Source of the DNA: Candidatus Kapaibacterium sp.
GTDB lineage: Bacteria; Bacteroidota; Ignavibacteria; Kapaibacteriales; Kapaibacteriaceae
Direction: 5' to 3'
Length of the DNA: 54,307 nucleotides
Assembly: GCA_022842685.1 (NCBI GenBank)
Contig: JALHPC010000017.1
Location: forward strand, 1-54,307
Shown here: positions 25,788 to 35,253 of the stretch, piece after piece
How the letters are laid out: every line of letters starts with the position of its first letter
Numbering within the stretch: the stretch's first letter is position 1
The notes under the pieces: model-generated
What the model saw: only the letters and a program-made list of their open reading frames with translations
Database searches by the model: none
What the model was told of the DNA's origin: nothing
Program-made: the position numbers and the translations under genes

Positions 25788-27377
25788 TTACAATCTCCAA
25801 GTACATCCGGCAGACACAAAGATACCTCGCTCACGATAGCCATCCCAAAGAAGGATGTCGGCCCCCAACAGATTGTTAACGCGTGCTGTCAACGTAAATC
25901 GCTCGGCGATATCGTATTCAGCGCGAAGGCGCAGATCAATGTAGCCAGAAAGTACACGACGGTTATCAATATCGGCGTAGCGCTGTCCAACGTAGATTAA
26001 GCCAAGCGCGGTTCGAAGATCCTGGGTCCACGACCTGTCGTACCAAGCTGCGGCTTGCGCCGAAGGCACGTACGGCGTTACCGCAGCGTCAGCAATGCTC
26101 GACGATACGATACTCACGTTGGTACGAACCACGTCAGCTGGGCTAACAAGCCAACGCAGCTCGACAGGAATTTCAATTGTGGTTGTACTGAAGTATGAAA
26201 CTCCAAAGGCACCCGCTGCAGATGGTGTCCATACTGCATCTCGATCAGTGATACGCACGCGTACGCCAATGCTTCCTCCTAAACGAGTTGTCGGATGCCA
26301 CAGAACCGTGCCCCCTAGATCGACAACGTCGTATGCTGCGTCAAGAAGAAGCGAGTCTGAAACGTAGGGATTTACCGTAAGGAGGTCCGAAAACACGACA
26401 GCTCGCAACCCAGAGCGTAACGTTCCGATCGCGGTCAAATCTGGTCCCAAATTCACGTCGGCGCGTCCGGCAATCAAGAACCCGGCGCGACTAACATCGC
26501 CAGTCGACGTGGCCGCCTGCAGCCCTGCGTCAAGCAATAAGCGAACGGATTCGCCAATGTAACGTGCGCGGCCCTTGCCCTCGATAAACGGATAACTAAC
26601 GCCGCCGAAGGAGCGAAGGTTAACAGACACGCTGCCACCCACGTCGTATGCTCTCCAACGTTGTTCAACGTCTATATGACCATGAATGACGGCGTCGGCA
26701 GATTCGCGAACATCGGTGGTGATACCGATGCGCCGGTATCCTGCAGTTGCACGATACGTAAAGCCCTGATATTCCCCTTCTACGTCAACCGCCGCGCGAA
26801 GTGCAAATACGGTACGCTCGGCAGCGGCAGAGTCTCCAAAAAAACGATACGCCCTCGACGCGATGCCTATGTCGGTTTCGGTTGTACTCCCGCCGAATAC
26901 TAGATATTGCTCAGGAGCGATAAACGTGCTTAATACCGATGCATGGGCCTTATGATACGCAGCATTCGTAAGGTGGCCATTGGAGGCCTCTATACCGGCT
27001 GCAGCATCTAGCCGATACCCGCCCACAACCATACTATACCCCGCTTGAACGTCGGGCGTTGTATACTGTCCTAGTTCGGCCGACACATAGCCAGGATGAG
27101 CAACGATTGGGCGTGTGGGCATCGGCAGGATAGCCGGCGGAATCACTGGTGGGGCGGCCTTTTCCACTGCGTTCAGCGTGTCAAGCTGCGCCTTGCGTAG
27201 CACCGGCGGTCGAGCCGGCATGTTCTTGGTTCCTCCAGGCACGTCAACGCGTTCTTTGCCCGTCACAATGAACTCCGGAAACTCAATCGGTTGGTTAGGT
27301 GCCTGTTGTCCTACAAGGGGCATCGTTAACACGATGGCAATCACGAAGGCAAAACCTAGGGTGAAGAGCGTTCTCAT
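25788..27377 (-). CDS. Outer-membrane beta-barrel protein, TonB-receptor-like
   Basis: The 529-residue exported protein begins with a signal peptide (about 1-24, cut after V-G-Q-Q). A Pro-rich segment (about 28-90) contains E-F-I-V-T-G-K-E-R, close to the TonB-box/'(I/V)V(T/S)' beginning of TonB-dependent receptors, but there is no proper plug domain. The rest has alternating beta strands, and its penultimate region R-V-N-N-L-L-G-A-D-I and W-D-G-Y-R-E-R-G matches the last strands of TonB-dependent receptors ('NLF...Y...PGR'). It looks like a reduced, plug-less relative. ATG 27375-27377 overlaps the TPR stop, and the SPOR gene starts 3 bases after its stop. A role as the outer-membrane component of this envelope group is inferred. 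Confidence 0.75.
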   Translation of the reverse strand: MRTLFTLGFAFVIAIVLTMPLVGQQAPNQPIEFPEFIVTGKERVDVPGGTKNMPARPPVLRKAQLDTLNAVEKAAPPVIPPAILPMPTRPIVAHPGYVSAELGQYTTPDVQAGYSMVVGGYRLDAAAGIEASNGHLTNAAYHKAHASVLSTFIAPEQYLVFGGSTTETDIGIASRAYRFFGDSAAAERTVFALRAAVDVEGEYQGFTYRATAGYRRIGITTDVRESADAVIHGHIDVEQRWRAYDVGGSVSVNLRSFGGVSYPFIEGKGRARYIGESVRLLLDAGLQAATSTGDVSRAGFLIAGRADVNLGPDLTAIGTLRSGLRAVVFSDLLTVNPYVSDSLLLDAAYDVVDLGGTVLWHPTTRLGGSIGVRVRITDRDAVWTPSAAGAFGVSYFSTTTIEIPVELRWLVSPADVVRTNVSIVSSSIADAAVTPYVPSAQAAAWYDRSWTQDLRTALGLIYVGQRYADIDNRRVLSGYIDLRLRAEYDIAERFTLTARVNNLLGADILLWDGYRERGIFVSAGCTWRL

Positions 27378-30300
27378 CGGCGGCGCTCCAGTCGTTTTAC
27401 ACGGGCCAATGCCGCTTTGCCATAGTCATCGTCGGGCCGCAGCCCTGCTACCACAGCATACACTTCAAGGGCACCTTCCTTGTTACCAACTTGTTCGTAG
27501 CATTCGCCAAGTCCTAACATCGACAACGTGTACCAATCTTCGTAGCCAGCATAATCGTTGCGCACCTTGTCGAAGTATCCAATCGCACGTTCAAACCGCT
27601 TGTCGCGAACGTCGATTTCGCCTGCAAGGTAGAGCGAGTGTGCCGCCAAGAGTGGTGCATCTCGCCGTGTACCAAGAATCTCGAAGTGATATCGAGCACT
27701 GTCGGTATTTCGCTGGCGTCGGTGTGCCATGGCAACTTGAAATCGTGCTTGATCGCCAAACTCTGTGTCTGGAAAACGATCGGCTGTCTCGAGAAACTGC
27801 ACCATGGCTTGGGCGCTATCGCCTGCTGAACGCATTACGACTCCACGTTCGAAGGCCGCTCGTGAAGCCGATGCTGTGTCGTTGGGAAAGCGTTCAATCA
27901 CGAGTTTGTAGAGCGAATCCGCTGATCTGCGATCTGCAGACTCGAAGAGCGCTATAGCCAAATCGAGCATTCCTTGCGGAACAAAAGTACTTTTGGGAAA
28001 GCGCTTGCCTAGTTCAGCGAACGAAGCACGGGCCTGAGGCATATCTCGGGCATTCAGGTAGGTCTTGCCTAGCAGGTACAACGCTTCGTCTTGACGTTCC
28101 GCCGATGGGTAGCGCTGCATGTATGACTGTAACTCGGCCGCAGCACTAGTGTAATTCTTGCCCGAATAGAAGATCTCGGCTTTACGGAAGGCAAACGCCT
28201 CGGCGGCACTCGACATGGGATTGACACTCATGAACGTGTCGGCAACGGCAAGTGCTTCGTCTACCCTGTTCAGCCCGAGAAGCGCAATCTGCATGGCCTT
28301 TGCCGCCTCGGCAGCAAGAGGGTGCGAAGGAAATCGGTGCATGACGTCGCGATACGTGTCCATGGCGGCATCTACCTCGCCAAGATTGAACTGAGCATCT
28401 GCAATGGTATACAAAGCCCGTACAGCCATGTCGCCCGTTGGATATACTTCTAACAGCTTACGGAAGTCGACAATGGCCTCTTGATAGTTGTCCTCTTGAA
28501 AATTAACCCACCCTAAAAGGTAGAAGGCAGCATCGGCTAATTTGCTGCTTGGGTAGTTCTGAACGAAGGCCTTGGCAAGACGTTTGGCATCGGATAACTC
28601 GCCGCCACGATATGCGGCTTGTGCAGCTTGGTAGGCGGCATACTGTCCGTCTTCGCTTCGAGCACCACGCTGTGCAGCCTCCTCGTATGCATCGACGGCC
28701 GACTTCCACTGCTGCTTGATGTAAAAGCCATCACCTCGACGAGCAAGAGCTTCGACAGCGTATCTCGTTGTAGGATAGTTTTTGAGCAGTTGTCCGAACG
28801 TGGCTGTCGACTTGTCGAAGTCCCGACGTCGGAAGTACGTCCAAGCCAACCCGTAGAAGGCCTCTTCACGACGCGGCGAAGCCGTGTATCGCTGAAGTAC
28901 TTCCTCGTATTGTTCTTGGGCATTCACCAGCAGGTCACGCCGATACATCGCCTCGGCCAACCAGAATGTGGCTTCGTCTCGTCGTACATCCTTAGGGTGG
29001 TTGCCAAGGAAATCAGTTATCGCAACAATTGCAGCCTGTGTTTCTTGGGTTTGTACGAGCGCGATACCACGCTTTAAGCGTGACTCCGACAGATAGATTT
29101 CCTTGTTCGGTATATGAGCAGGATCTGCGGAAAGCACACGCTGTTCGGCCCTAGCATAGACCTCGGCTGCTTTTGGCCACTGTTGCATTTCGATGAGCGC
29201 AGCACCAAGAAGCAGCTGAGCCCGCACAGTCGTCATGGCATCAACCGAGACTTTTTCTGCCTTCTCCAACCATGTGCGTGCCTTGCTATAGTCCTCGGCC
29301 TCGTAGGCAGCTTGACCAACTTCCACCATAGCATGAGAAGCATACGGGTAGTCGGGCTGAAGTGCTAGCGACGTGAATACCTCCTGAGCATCTTTCGTGC
29401 GGCCAGCCGCACGCAGAGCAACGCCTCGGTATAACAATGCCTGTTGACGAAGAATGTTCGTCGACTCGGAGATACTATCTAGGATAACATCGTAATGTCC
29501 GATTGCTTCGTCGTGTTTTCCAATCCACAACGCCGCTTGGCCTGCCTGTAGATGCACATGGTAACGCAGCGCCGACGTGGGGTAACGGGTTAGGAAATCG
29601 GCAGAACGTTGGTGCGCCTCGGTGTACAGACTGCGTAGCATCGCAATGTCAATACGTAACATCGAAACGTGCTTAGCGCCATCGACGGCAAACCGCTGTG
29701 ATGCAAGCAACAGCGTGTCGTTGCGTTCATGACGAGCAAGCAGCGAGTCGATGCCCGTAAGAGCATCGGCCGCTCGTTCTGGTCGGCGAAGAATCACGAA
29801 GTTCTGCGCTTCACGGATGCGTGCAGCGATGGCTACAGGACCCGCGGGATAGTCGCGTCGTATTCGACCAAACATCGCACAGGCACTGTCGAACTGACGT
29901 GATCGCTCATGAAGCTGTCCCATTGTGTACCACGCATGGTCTGCATACGGTCCCTTCGTGTCGGCCTCAATGGCCTGCAGAAACACCGTCAACGCTTCGG
30001 CGTGCCGCCCCGTCCGGGCCATCGAAGCCCCTTGCCAGAACAAGGCAGTATGAGCAAGAATGCGGTAGAGGGAATCGGTTCGGCGACGATGTTCGGTGGT
30101 AGCTGATGCGGCAGCTTGACCAAACAGAGTAATGGACGCTTCATCATTGCCCGACTCCACGGCGGCAAGCGCGCGTTCCATCCAAGCGATGGCAACGGCA
30201 GGAGCGTTCGGTCGAGTGCGAATGAAATCACTCATCGCACGATCAGCACGAGCGGCGTTGCCACTGGCACGCTCAACAGTCGACGTTGTAAACGGAGCGA

Positions 30301-30511
30301 AATCACCAGTTAGCTCCGACGTCCGTGCACGAATCGTTCGCAGCTGCTGGTGGGCACGACGAACCATCCCTTGCGACACATATTCGCGTGCCAGGGCTTC
30401 AACGTCTGCCGATGTTGTGTAGGGGTGTTCAAGCAATTGTGCGGTGGCACTGATGGCGCACACCGCCATACAGGCCACGGCAACCCATGCCGAACGAATC
30501 TGCGGGGTCAA
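27374..30511 (-). CDS. Giant exported TPR-repeat protein (CpoB/YbgF-like repeats)
   Basis: The 1045-residue protein has a signal peptide (about 1-24, ending S-A-T-A-Q) and then at least 15 tetratricopeptide repeats, visible as recurring Y-x-x-A-x-x-x-F/Y and F-P-x-S/D-x-x-A-x-x-A units (for example A-I-V-D-F-R-K-L-L-E-V-Y-P-T-G-D and D-T-Y-R-D-V-M-H-R-F-P). Repeats of the 'RYPxSxxAxxAxY' type are those of CpoB/YbgF/BamD-like periplasmic scaffolds. The start is TTG 30509-30511, supported by AGAGGA eight bases upstream. The only ATG nearby in the frame is 14 codons later. It heads a six-gene minus-strand group and overlaps the barrel gene by four bases, so it probably serves as the scaffold of that envelope system. 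Confidence 0.85.
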   Translation of the reverse strand: MTPQIRSAWVAVACMAVCAISATAQLLEHPYTTSADVEALAREYVSQGMVRRAHQQLRTIRARTSELTGDFAPFTTSTVERASGNAARADRAMSDFIRTRPNAPAVAIAWMERALAAVESGNDEASITLFGQAAASATTEHRRRTDSLYRILAHTALFWQGASMARTGRHAEALTVFLQAIEADTKGPYADHAWYTMGQLHERSRQFDSACAMFGRIRRDYPAGPVAIAARIREAQNFVILRRPERAADALTGIDSLLARHERNDTLLLASQRFAVDGAKHVSMLRIDIAMLRSLYTEAHQRSADFLTRYPTSALRYHVHLQAGQAALWIGKHDEAIGHYDVILDSISESTNILRQQALLYRGVALRAAGRTKDAQEVFTSLALQPDYPYASHAMVEVGQAAYEAEDYSKARTWLEKAEKVSVDAMTTVRAQLLLGAALIEMQQWPKAAEVYARAEQRVLSADPAHIPNKEIYLSESRLKRGIALVQTQETQAAIVAITDFLGNHPKDVRRDEATFWLAEAMYRRDLLVNAQEQYEEVLQRYTASPRREEAFYGLAWTYFRRRDFDKSTATFGQLLKNYPTTRYAVEALARRGDGFYIKQQWKSAVDAYEEAAQRGARSEDGQYAAYQAAQAAYRGGELSDAKRLAKAFVQNYPSSKLADAAFYLLGWVNFQEDNYQEAIVDFRKLLEVYPTGDMAVRALYTIADAQFNLGEVDAAMDTYRDVMHRFPSHPLAAEAAKAMQIALLGLNRVDEALAVADTFMSVNPMSSAAEAFAFRKAEIFYSGKNYTSAAAELQSYMQRYPSAERQDEALYLLGKTYLNARDMPQARASFAELGKRFPKSTFVPQGMLDLAIALFESADRRSADSLYKLVIERFPNDTASASRAAFERGVVMRSAGDSAQAMVQFLETADRFPDTEFGDQARFQVAMAHRRQRNTDSARYHFEILGTRRDAPLLAAHSLYLAGEIDVRDKRFERAIGYFDKVRNDYAGYEDWYTLSMLGLGECYEQVGNKEGALEVYAVVAGLRPDDDYGKAALARVKRLERRR

Positions 30512-30536
30512 CGTGCCATTCCTCTTGATGCTGTGG

Positions 30537-30544
30537 CAAAATTA
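30537..30544 (-). promoter_or_regulatory. -7 element of the envelope-operon promoter
   Basis: A perfect TAATTTTG on the minus strand, 25 bases before the TTG start of the TPR gene, with an AGAGGA ribosome-binding site between them. Confidence 0.6.
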
Positions 30545-30573
30545 CGCACAACGCTCGTAAGCGTCGAGAATCG

Positions 30574-30581
30574 TAACATTG
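30574..30581 (+). promoter_or_regulatory. Possible -7 element of trhO promoter
   Basis: TAACATTG, one mismatch from TAnnTTTG, ends six bases before the trhO ATG. The leader would be only about two or three bases. Confidence 0.4.
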
Positions 30582-30587
30582 CGACTT

Positions 30588-31544
30588 ATGAGTACTGATT
30601 TATCAAAGGGCGAGCATACGTTCAAGGTGCTGCTCTATTACATGTTTGTGCCAATCGACGATCCAGCAATGTTGGCAACCGAACAACACGATCTATGTTC
30701 TGAGCTAGGTCTTCGGGGACGAATTCTAACGTCGAAAGAAGGGATTAACGGGACAGTATCGGGCCCTAACGATGCCTGCGATGCCTACGTTGCCCATATG
30801 CATGCCGATCCCCGCTTTGCTTCTATGGTGTTCAAGGTCGACCCAGCCAACGACCACGTGTTTCGTAAGCTGTTTGTCCGTGTTAAAGATGAGCTTGTAA
30901 CCTTTCGGGCCGCCGACGCTCCACCAGTGTGGGAATGCACAGGACAACACCTTTCACCTGAGGAATGGCTGGAGATGATGCAGCGCGATGACGTGGTAAT
31001 CCTTGATGGGCGTACAGGGTACGAGTTTGACATTGGACATTTCCGCGGTGCGATACGGCCTGATGTGGACTCGTTTCGCGAGTTTCCCGAGTGGATCGAG
31101 AATCACCTTGGTGAAGACAAGGAACGTCCCATTCTCACATACTGCACAGGTGGCATACGCTGCGAGAAGCTAAGCGGTTGGATGCTTAAAGCAGGATTCA
31201 AAAACGTCTACCAACTTGACGGCGGCATTGTGTCGTATGGCAAGGATCCCAACGTGCTTGGCGCCAAGTGGGATGGCAAGTGCTACGTATTTGATGAGCG
31301 CATTGCCGTTGATATCAACCACACCGATGATCGCAAGGTTGTAGGCCGTTGCCATCACTGCGGAGCACCTACCGAGACCTATCGCAACTGCATCAACGTC
31401 GAGTGCAACTTGCAACACCTTGTATGTCCTGAATGCGAGCAGCGAATGGAAGGTGCCTGCAGTATCTCATGCCAAACAGCACCTCGCCGGCACGCCCCAC
31501 AACATCCACATCCCTACCACTCCAGTGCAACTCCAACAACATGA
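30588..31544 (+). CDS. trhO: tRNA uridine(34) hydroxylase (rhodanese-like)
   Basis: TrhO (formerly YceA) hydroxylates U34 of some tRNAs on the way to 5-oxyacetyl-uridine. The 318-residue protein has an N-terminal domain with [11 protein letters not shown] and a rhodanese domain (about 125-215) whose active cysteine sits in [13 protein letters not shown]-terminal cysteine-rich segment (C-H-H-C, C...C, C-P-E-C, C-S-I-S-C) probably binds metal. ATG 30588 was chosen: the TTG nine bases upstream would only add three residues inside the promoter-proximal region. It is the first of four genes joined by ATGA overlaps. Confidence 0.93.
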   Translation: MSTDLSKGEHTFKVLLYYMFVPIDDPAMLATEQHDLCSELGLRGRILTSKEGINGTVSGPNDACDAYVAHMHADPRFASMVFKVDPANDHVFRKLFVRVKDELVTFRAADAPPVWECTGQHLSPEEWLEMMQRDDVVILDGRTGYEFDIGHFRGAIRPDVDSFREFPEWIENHLGEDKERPILTYCTGGIRCEKLSGWMLKAGFKNVYQLDGGIVSYGKDPNVLGAKWDGKCYVFDERIAVDINHTDDRKVVGRCHHCGAPTETYRNCINVECNLQHLVCPECEQRMEGACSISCQTAPRRHAPQHPHPYHSSATPTT

Positions 31545-32365
31545 CCGACACGTGGAATCTATCGCTTGAAGCGTTGGCGTTTCTTCGAACACAAACCTCC
31601 GCGACCCCAACCATTGGCATCATCTTGGGCACGGGGCTTGGCGGTCTTGTCGATCACTGCGACATTGAGTGTAGCATCGACTACGCCACTATTCCCCACT
31701 TCCCTGTATCGACGGTTGAGTCGCACCATGGTCGACTGATCTTCGGTACTCTCGGCGGCAAGTCGGTGGTGATCATGCAGGGACGCTTTCACGTATATGA
31801 GGGCTACACCGCTCAACAGATTACGTTTCCTGTTCGTGTAATGCAGCACTTGGGTGTTCGTACGCTTGTCGTTTCGAATGCCTGCGGTGGCATGAATCCC
31901 TTGTATCGTCGTGGCGACCTGATGTTGATTGACGACCACATCAATTTGCTGGGTGTGAACCCGCTGATTGGAGCCAACGATGAGCGCTTTGGCCCACGGT
32001 TTCCGGATATGAGTGAGCCATACAGCATCGCGTTGCAAACTCTTGCACGAGAGCGCGCACTTGCCCTTCGCATCAACCTTCACCGCGGCGTATACGTTGC
32101 CGTTGCCGGCCCAAACCTAGAAACGCGCGCCGAGTATCGTTTCCTTCGAGCAATCGGTGCCGACGTTGTTGGTATGAGCACTGTCCCCGAAGCCATTGTC
32201 GCTCGGCACATGAACATGTCGGTTCTCGGGTTGTCCATTATCACCGACGAGTGTTTCCCAGACCATCTTGAACCCGTGCGTCTCGAAGATGTTCTTGCCG
32301 CAGCCGCCAAAGCCGAGCCACACCTTACCGCCCTTGTGGCCGACGTGATTGCACATCTGCCATGA
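31541..32365 (+). CDS. Purine nucleoside phosphorylase, class I trimeric
   Basis: The enzyme cleaves purine (deoxy)nucleosides with phosphate, giving base and (deoxy)ribose-1-phosphate for salvage. The 274 residues show [10 protein letters not shown] near the start (phosphate-binding Ser replaced by Thr-Gly in G-T-G-L), the H-H-G-R-L motif, [27 protein letters not shown] and G-M-S-T-V-P-E. These define the PunA/PNP class rather than the hexameric DeoD class. ATG 31541 overlaps the trhO stop (ATGA), excluding the longer upstream frame. Its own stop overlaps the following lipoprotein start. Confidence 0.93.
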   Translation: MTDTWNLSLEALAFLRTQTSATPTIGIILGTGLGGLVDHCDIECSIDYATIPHFPVSTVESHHGRLIFGTLGGKSVVIMQGRFHVYEGYTAQQITFPVRVMQHLGVRTLVVSNACGGMNPLYRRGDLMLIDDHINLLGVNPLIGANDERFGPRFPDMSEPYSIALQTLARERALALRINLHRGVYVAVAGPNLETRAEYRFLRAIGADVVGMSTVPEAIVARHMNMSVLGLSIITDECFPDHLEPVRLEDVLAAAAKAEPHLTALVADVIAHLP

Positions 32366-33387
32366 TGCGCGCTGTACCATTCGCCAACCTTCTACCTTTC
32401 GCTGTTTTGGCGATTGTAGCGTCGTGTTCACCAGATGAACCCATCATCGACAATACCGTACGCTCGTGGCGCCTTCTGTTGGTACATGCCAACGGTAGTG
32501 TTGCCGACGTTTCAATGCCCGCTGGAGTATCAACCTCCCCCACCACGTTGTCGTCAGAAGGGGGCGTCGAGATATTTCGGCAGTACCGCGACGACATCTA
32601 CGCCGTAATGCGAGACTCATCGCGGATTATCGTGTTAGACGCACGAACGATGGCCGAACGGCAGCGCATTGAGCTTGGAACTGAAGGCCCGGCCACCGAC
32701 ATCGCTTTCGCAAATGCCACGACGGCCTATGCGCTTCATGCTACAACCAATGCGGTCTCGGTTATCGACCTCACCGTCGGCCGTGTTGTACAACGCATCA
32801 GCGTTGCCAACCGCCCCGTTGCTGCTGCCGTACTTGGCAATCAGATTGGTGTGGTGTGTCAGGGTGCCGAACGTCTCGACATCGTTGACTCCAGGACAAA
32901 CACCGTTGAGGCATCGATTCCCATTCCCGACGCCCCAACGTTCATCGATATTGATCTCGTTCAAGATGCCTTTTGTGTTGCTACGCTTGGCGCTGGGCGT
33001 ATCGATAGTCGTCCTGCAACAACGCCTAAACTACATGTTGTTCGTGTGAGAGATCGCTCTGTTCTTGGTACCGTAGACCTAACGAATCGCGAACCGGATG
33101 GCCCCCGACAGCGTATCGGCGGTCTGACTATTGTGCCCGAACAATTTGCATTTGTTCCAGTTACCACTGGCATGCTTCGCATAAACCCACGCACACGCGC
33201 TCGAGCAACGACGATAGGCATTGACGAATACCATTCAATCGCGTATAACGCGGCCCGCAACGAGATTCTTCTGCTCGAGGCCGATAGTCTCTCTGTTCGT
33301 GTGTTCGATGAATTCGTCGACAAAGAACGATCGTCGTTTCGCTCAACGCTTCCCGTGCGACAAATGCTTGCTTTACCCCCACGATGA
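32362..33387 (+). CDS. Exported lipoprotein with beta-propeller-like repeats
   Basis: The 341-residue protein has a lipoprotein signal with V-A-S-C (Cys22). The mature part is composed of repeated short strands such as [27 protein letters not shown] and [12 protein letters not shown]. These resemble YVTN/NHL-type beta-propeller blades ('VxVIDxxTxxVxxxIxV'). Such propellers bind ligands or proteins at the cell surface, and no catalytic residues are evident. It sits between the nucleoside phosphorylase and phosphotransacetylase genes, overlapping both by four bases, so it is co-expressed with them. A functional link is not obvious. ATG 32362 is followed by a second in-frame ATG. Confidence 0.8.
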   Translation: MMRAVPFANLLPFAVLAIVASCSPDEPIIDNTVRSWRLLLVHANGSVADVSMPAGVSTSPTTLSSEGGVEIFRQYRDDIYAVMRDSSRIIVLDARTMAERQRIELGTEGPATDIAFANATTAYALHATTNAVSVIDLTVGRVVQRISVANRPVAAAVLGNQIGVVCQGAERLDIVDSRTNTVEASIPIPDAPTFIDIDLVQDAFCVATLGAGRIDSRPATTPKLHVVRVRDRSVLGTVDLTNREPDGPRQRIGGLTIVPEQFAFVPVTTGMLRINPRTRARATTIGIDEYHSIAYNAARNEILLLEADSLSVRVFDEFVDKERSSFRSTLPVRQMLALPPR

Positions 33388-34352
33388 TCATCGACGACCT
33401 ACGTGTTCGCGCTTCGCAGCGACTACGTACCGTGGCCTTTGCCGATGCCTACGACGTTCGTGTCTTGCAAGCGGCGCGCTATTGTGCCAACACTGCACTG
33501 TGCACTCCTATCTTAGTTGGCGAAGTTGATCAGATCGTTGCTGCAGCCCATGAAGCCGACCTGTCAATCGACGGCATACGCGTGGTTTCGCCGTCCACGG
33601 CTGCCGATAGAGACTCGCTTGTGCAGCACCTACTGCACACTCGATCATCAAAGGGGCTCACCCAAATCGATGCCGAACGCCACTCGCTCGACCCCCTCGT
33701 GTTGGCGGGTTGGCTTGTTGCGAACAACGTTAGCCATGCCGCCGTAGCGGGTGCAGCGTCGACGACGGGCGACGTCGTTCGTGCCGCACTTTGGACTATT
33801 GGCTTGCGCCCGGGACTTCGTACCGTAAGCAGCTACTTCCTCATGGCATGGCCCGATCGCACGCTTCTTTTTGCTGATGCTGGAGTGGTACCTGTTCCAA
33901 CATCCGAACAGTTAGCCGACATAGCCGAATCCGCGTCCGACGCGTTTGCTTCACTTATCGGTCGTTCACCGCGCATTGCCTTCCTGAGCTTCTCAACGAA
34001 GGGCTCGGCCAATCATCCGGCTCTCGAACCCATTCGACAAGGGGCTTCGCTGTTCGCTGCGCGACGTCCCGAGGCAGTCGTCGACGGCGAGCTGCAAGCC
34101 GATGCAGCGCTTGTGCCAAGCGTGGCTCTGCGCAAAGCGCCCAACTCGCCTGTTGGCGGACGTGCAGACGTCCTGATATTCCCCGACCTTAACAGCGGCA
34201 ACATTGCCTACAAGTTGTGCGAGCGACTAGGTGGTGCAACAGCAATCGGACCAATCTTGCAGGGTCTGGCCAAGCCCTATTGCGACCTGTCGCGCGGATG
34301 TACCTCCGACGACGTGATTACCGTGGCAGCGATCGCAAGTTTGATGTCGTAG
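33384..34352 (+). CDS. pta: Phosphate acetyltransferase (phosphate acetyl/butyryltransferase family)
   Basis: Pta interconverts acetyl-CoA plus phosphate with acetyl phosphate plus CoA, linking to acetate metabolism. The 322-residue short form lacks the regulatory N-terminal domain of long Pta. It shows A-R-Y-C-A-N...P-I-L-V-G, D-P-L-V-L-A-G-W, A-G-A-A-S-T-T-G-D-V-V-R-A-A and the C-terminal segment with N-S-P-V-G-G-R-A-D-V-L-I-F-P-D-L-N-S-G-N-I-A-Y-K, which is typical of the family. Acetyl- versus butyryl-specificity cannot be set by eye, but the S-T-T-G-D-V and P-D-L-N-S-G-N signatures favour Pta. No acetate kinase gene lies next to it. It converges with hslO seven bases downstream. Confidence 0.9.
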   Translation: MIIDDLRVRASQRLRTVAFADAYDVRVLQAARYCANTALCTPILVGEVDQIVAAAHEADLSIDGIRVVSPSTAADRDSLVQHLLHTRSSKGLTQIDAERHSLDPLVLAGWLVANNVSHAAVAGAASTTGDVVRAALWTIGLRPGLRTVSSYFLMAWPDRTLLFADAGVVPVPTSEQLADIAESASDAFASLIGRSPRIAFLSFSTKGSANHPALEPIRQGASLFAARRPEAVVDGELQADAALVPSVALRKAPNSPVGGRADVLIFPDLNSGNIAYKLCERLGGATAIGPILQGLAKPYCDLSRGCTSDDVITVAAIASLMS

Positions 34353-34359
34353 TCCGATC

Positions 34360-35253
34360 CTAGTTCCGTTGCGCGAGCAGCGTTGCCTTCATTTCGGCAA
34401 AGTCTTGTGCGGTAAGCTCGTAACGTTCGGCACACTTCTGGCAGACGAGCTCCCGCTGATTCTCGGCATCCATGGCTGCAACCTCGTCGTAGCCAAGTGT
34501 TAGCAGCATAGCTTTAAAGCGATCCGCAGAGCAGCGGCAAAAGAAGTCGACTGGCGTTTGCGATACTATCTCGATGTCGCCAGGTACGAGCGCTCGTAGC
34601 ACGTCCTCGGGCGTTTGCCCCTCGGCATATAACGTCGTAATTCGCGGCAGCATGTCTACGTTGTCGTAGGCTGCAAAGATCTTCTCCGCTGGAGCACCAG
34701 GCAGTGCTTGAATCATCGCGCCTCCGGCATGAATAATCCGGTACTCGTCATCGAAGTCAACATCCAGAAGCACAACGCTGGGCACCTGCTCGGATTGCGT
34801 AAGGTAGTGGCCGATGTCGCTCGTTATGTCACCACGCTCCATCTCGACGATACCCGTAACGGGTTCTGCTCGGTTATACAGTACGCGACTCACCCGAAGC
34901 ATGCCACGGCCCAAGGCCGACGTCGCATGTGGTGTGGGGGATTCGTTCATACGCACGTAGCCAACAATCTCGCCAACTTGTAGTGCTTCGGCATAGACAC
35001 TCTTGACAATACCATCGCCAGAGGCATCAATCACGATGCGTTCTTCGCCCTTTAAGAACGACGCCAACAGGCCCGCAGCTGTAAGAGCGCGCCCAAGTAT
35101 CAGCGCGCCCCCAGGATCGGCGCGGTGGCGCTCCTGCGCCTGACGCGCCGTGGCCGATGTGCGGATAGCGGCAGCCCGGAATGTACCGTCGGAGGCCATT
35201 GCTCGCACAACACGGTCGCGATCGCGGTACTGCCGTTTGAGGTCTTCATTCAT
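34360..35253 (-). CDS. hslO: Redox-regulated chaperone Hsp33
   Basis: Hsp33 is a cytoplasmic holdase activated by oxidation and unfolding. The 297 residues carry the C-terminal zinc centre in the form C-x-C (in F-F-C-R-C-S) and C-x2-C (in V-C-Q-K-C-A), all four cysteines present. The N-terminal domain has the family's G-E-E-R-I-V-I-D-A-S-G-D-G segment and G-x-G-M-L/R-V. ATG 35253 overlaps mutS by 8 bases at its end, so it is probably coupled to it. Confidence 0.95.
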   Translation of the reverse strand: MNEDLKRQYRDRDRVVRAMASDGTFRAAAIRTSATARQAQERHRADPGGALILGRALTAAGLLASFLKGEERIVIDASGDGIVKSVYAEALQVGEIVGYVRMNESPTPHATSALGRGMLRVSRVLYNRAEPVTGIVEMERGDITSDIGHYLTQSEQVPSVVLLDVDFDDEYRIIHAGGAMIQALPGAPAEKIFAAYDNVDMLPRITTLYAEGQTPEDVLRALVPGDIEIVSQTPVDFFCRCSADRFKAMLLTLGYDEVAAMDAENQRELVCQKCAERYELTAQDFAEMKATLLAQRN

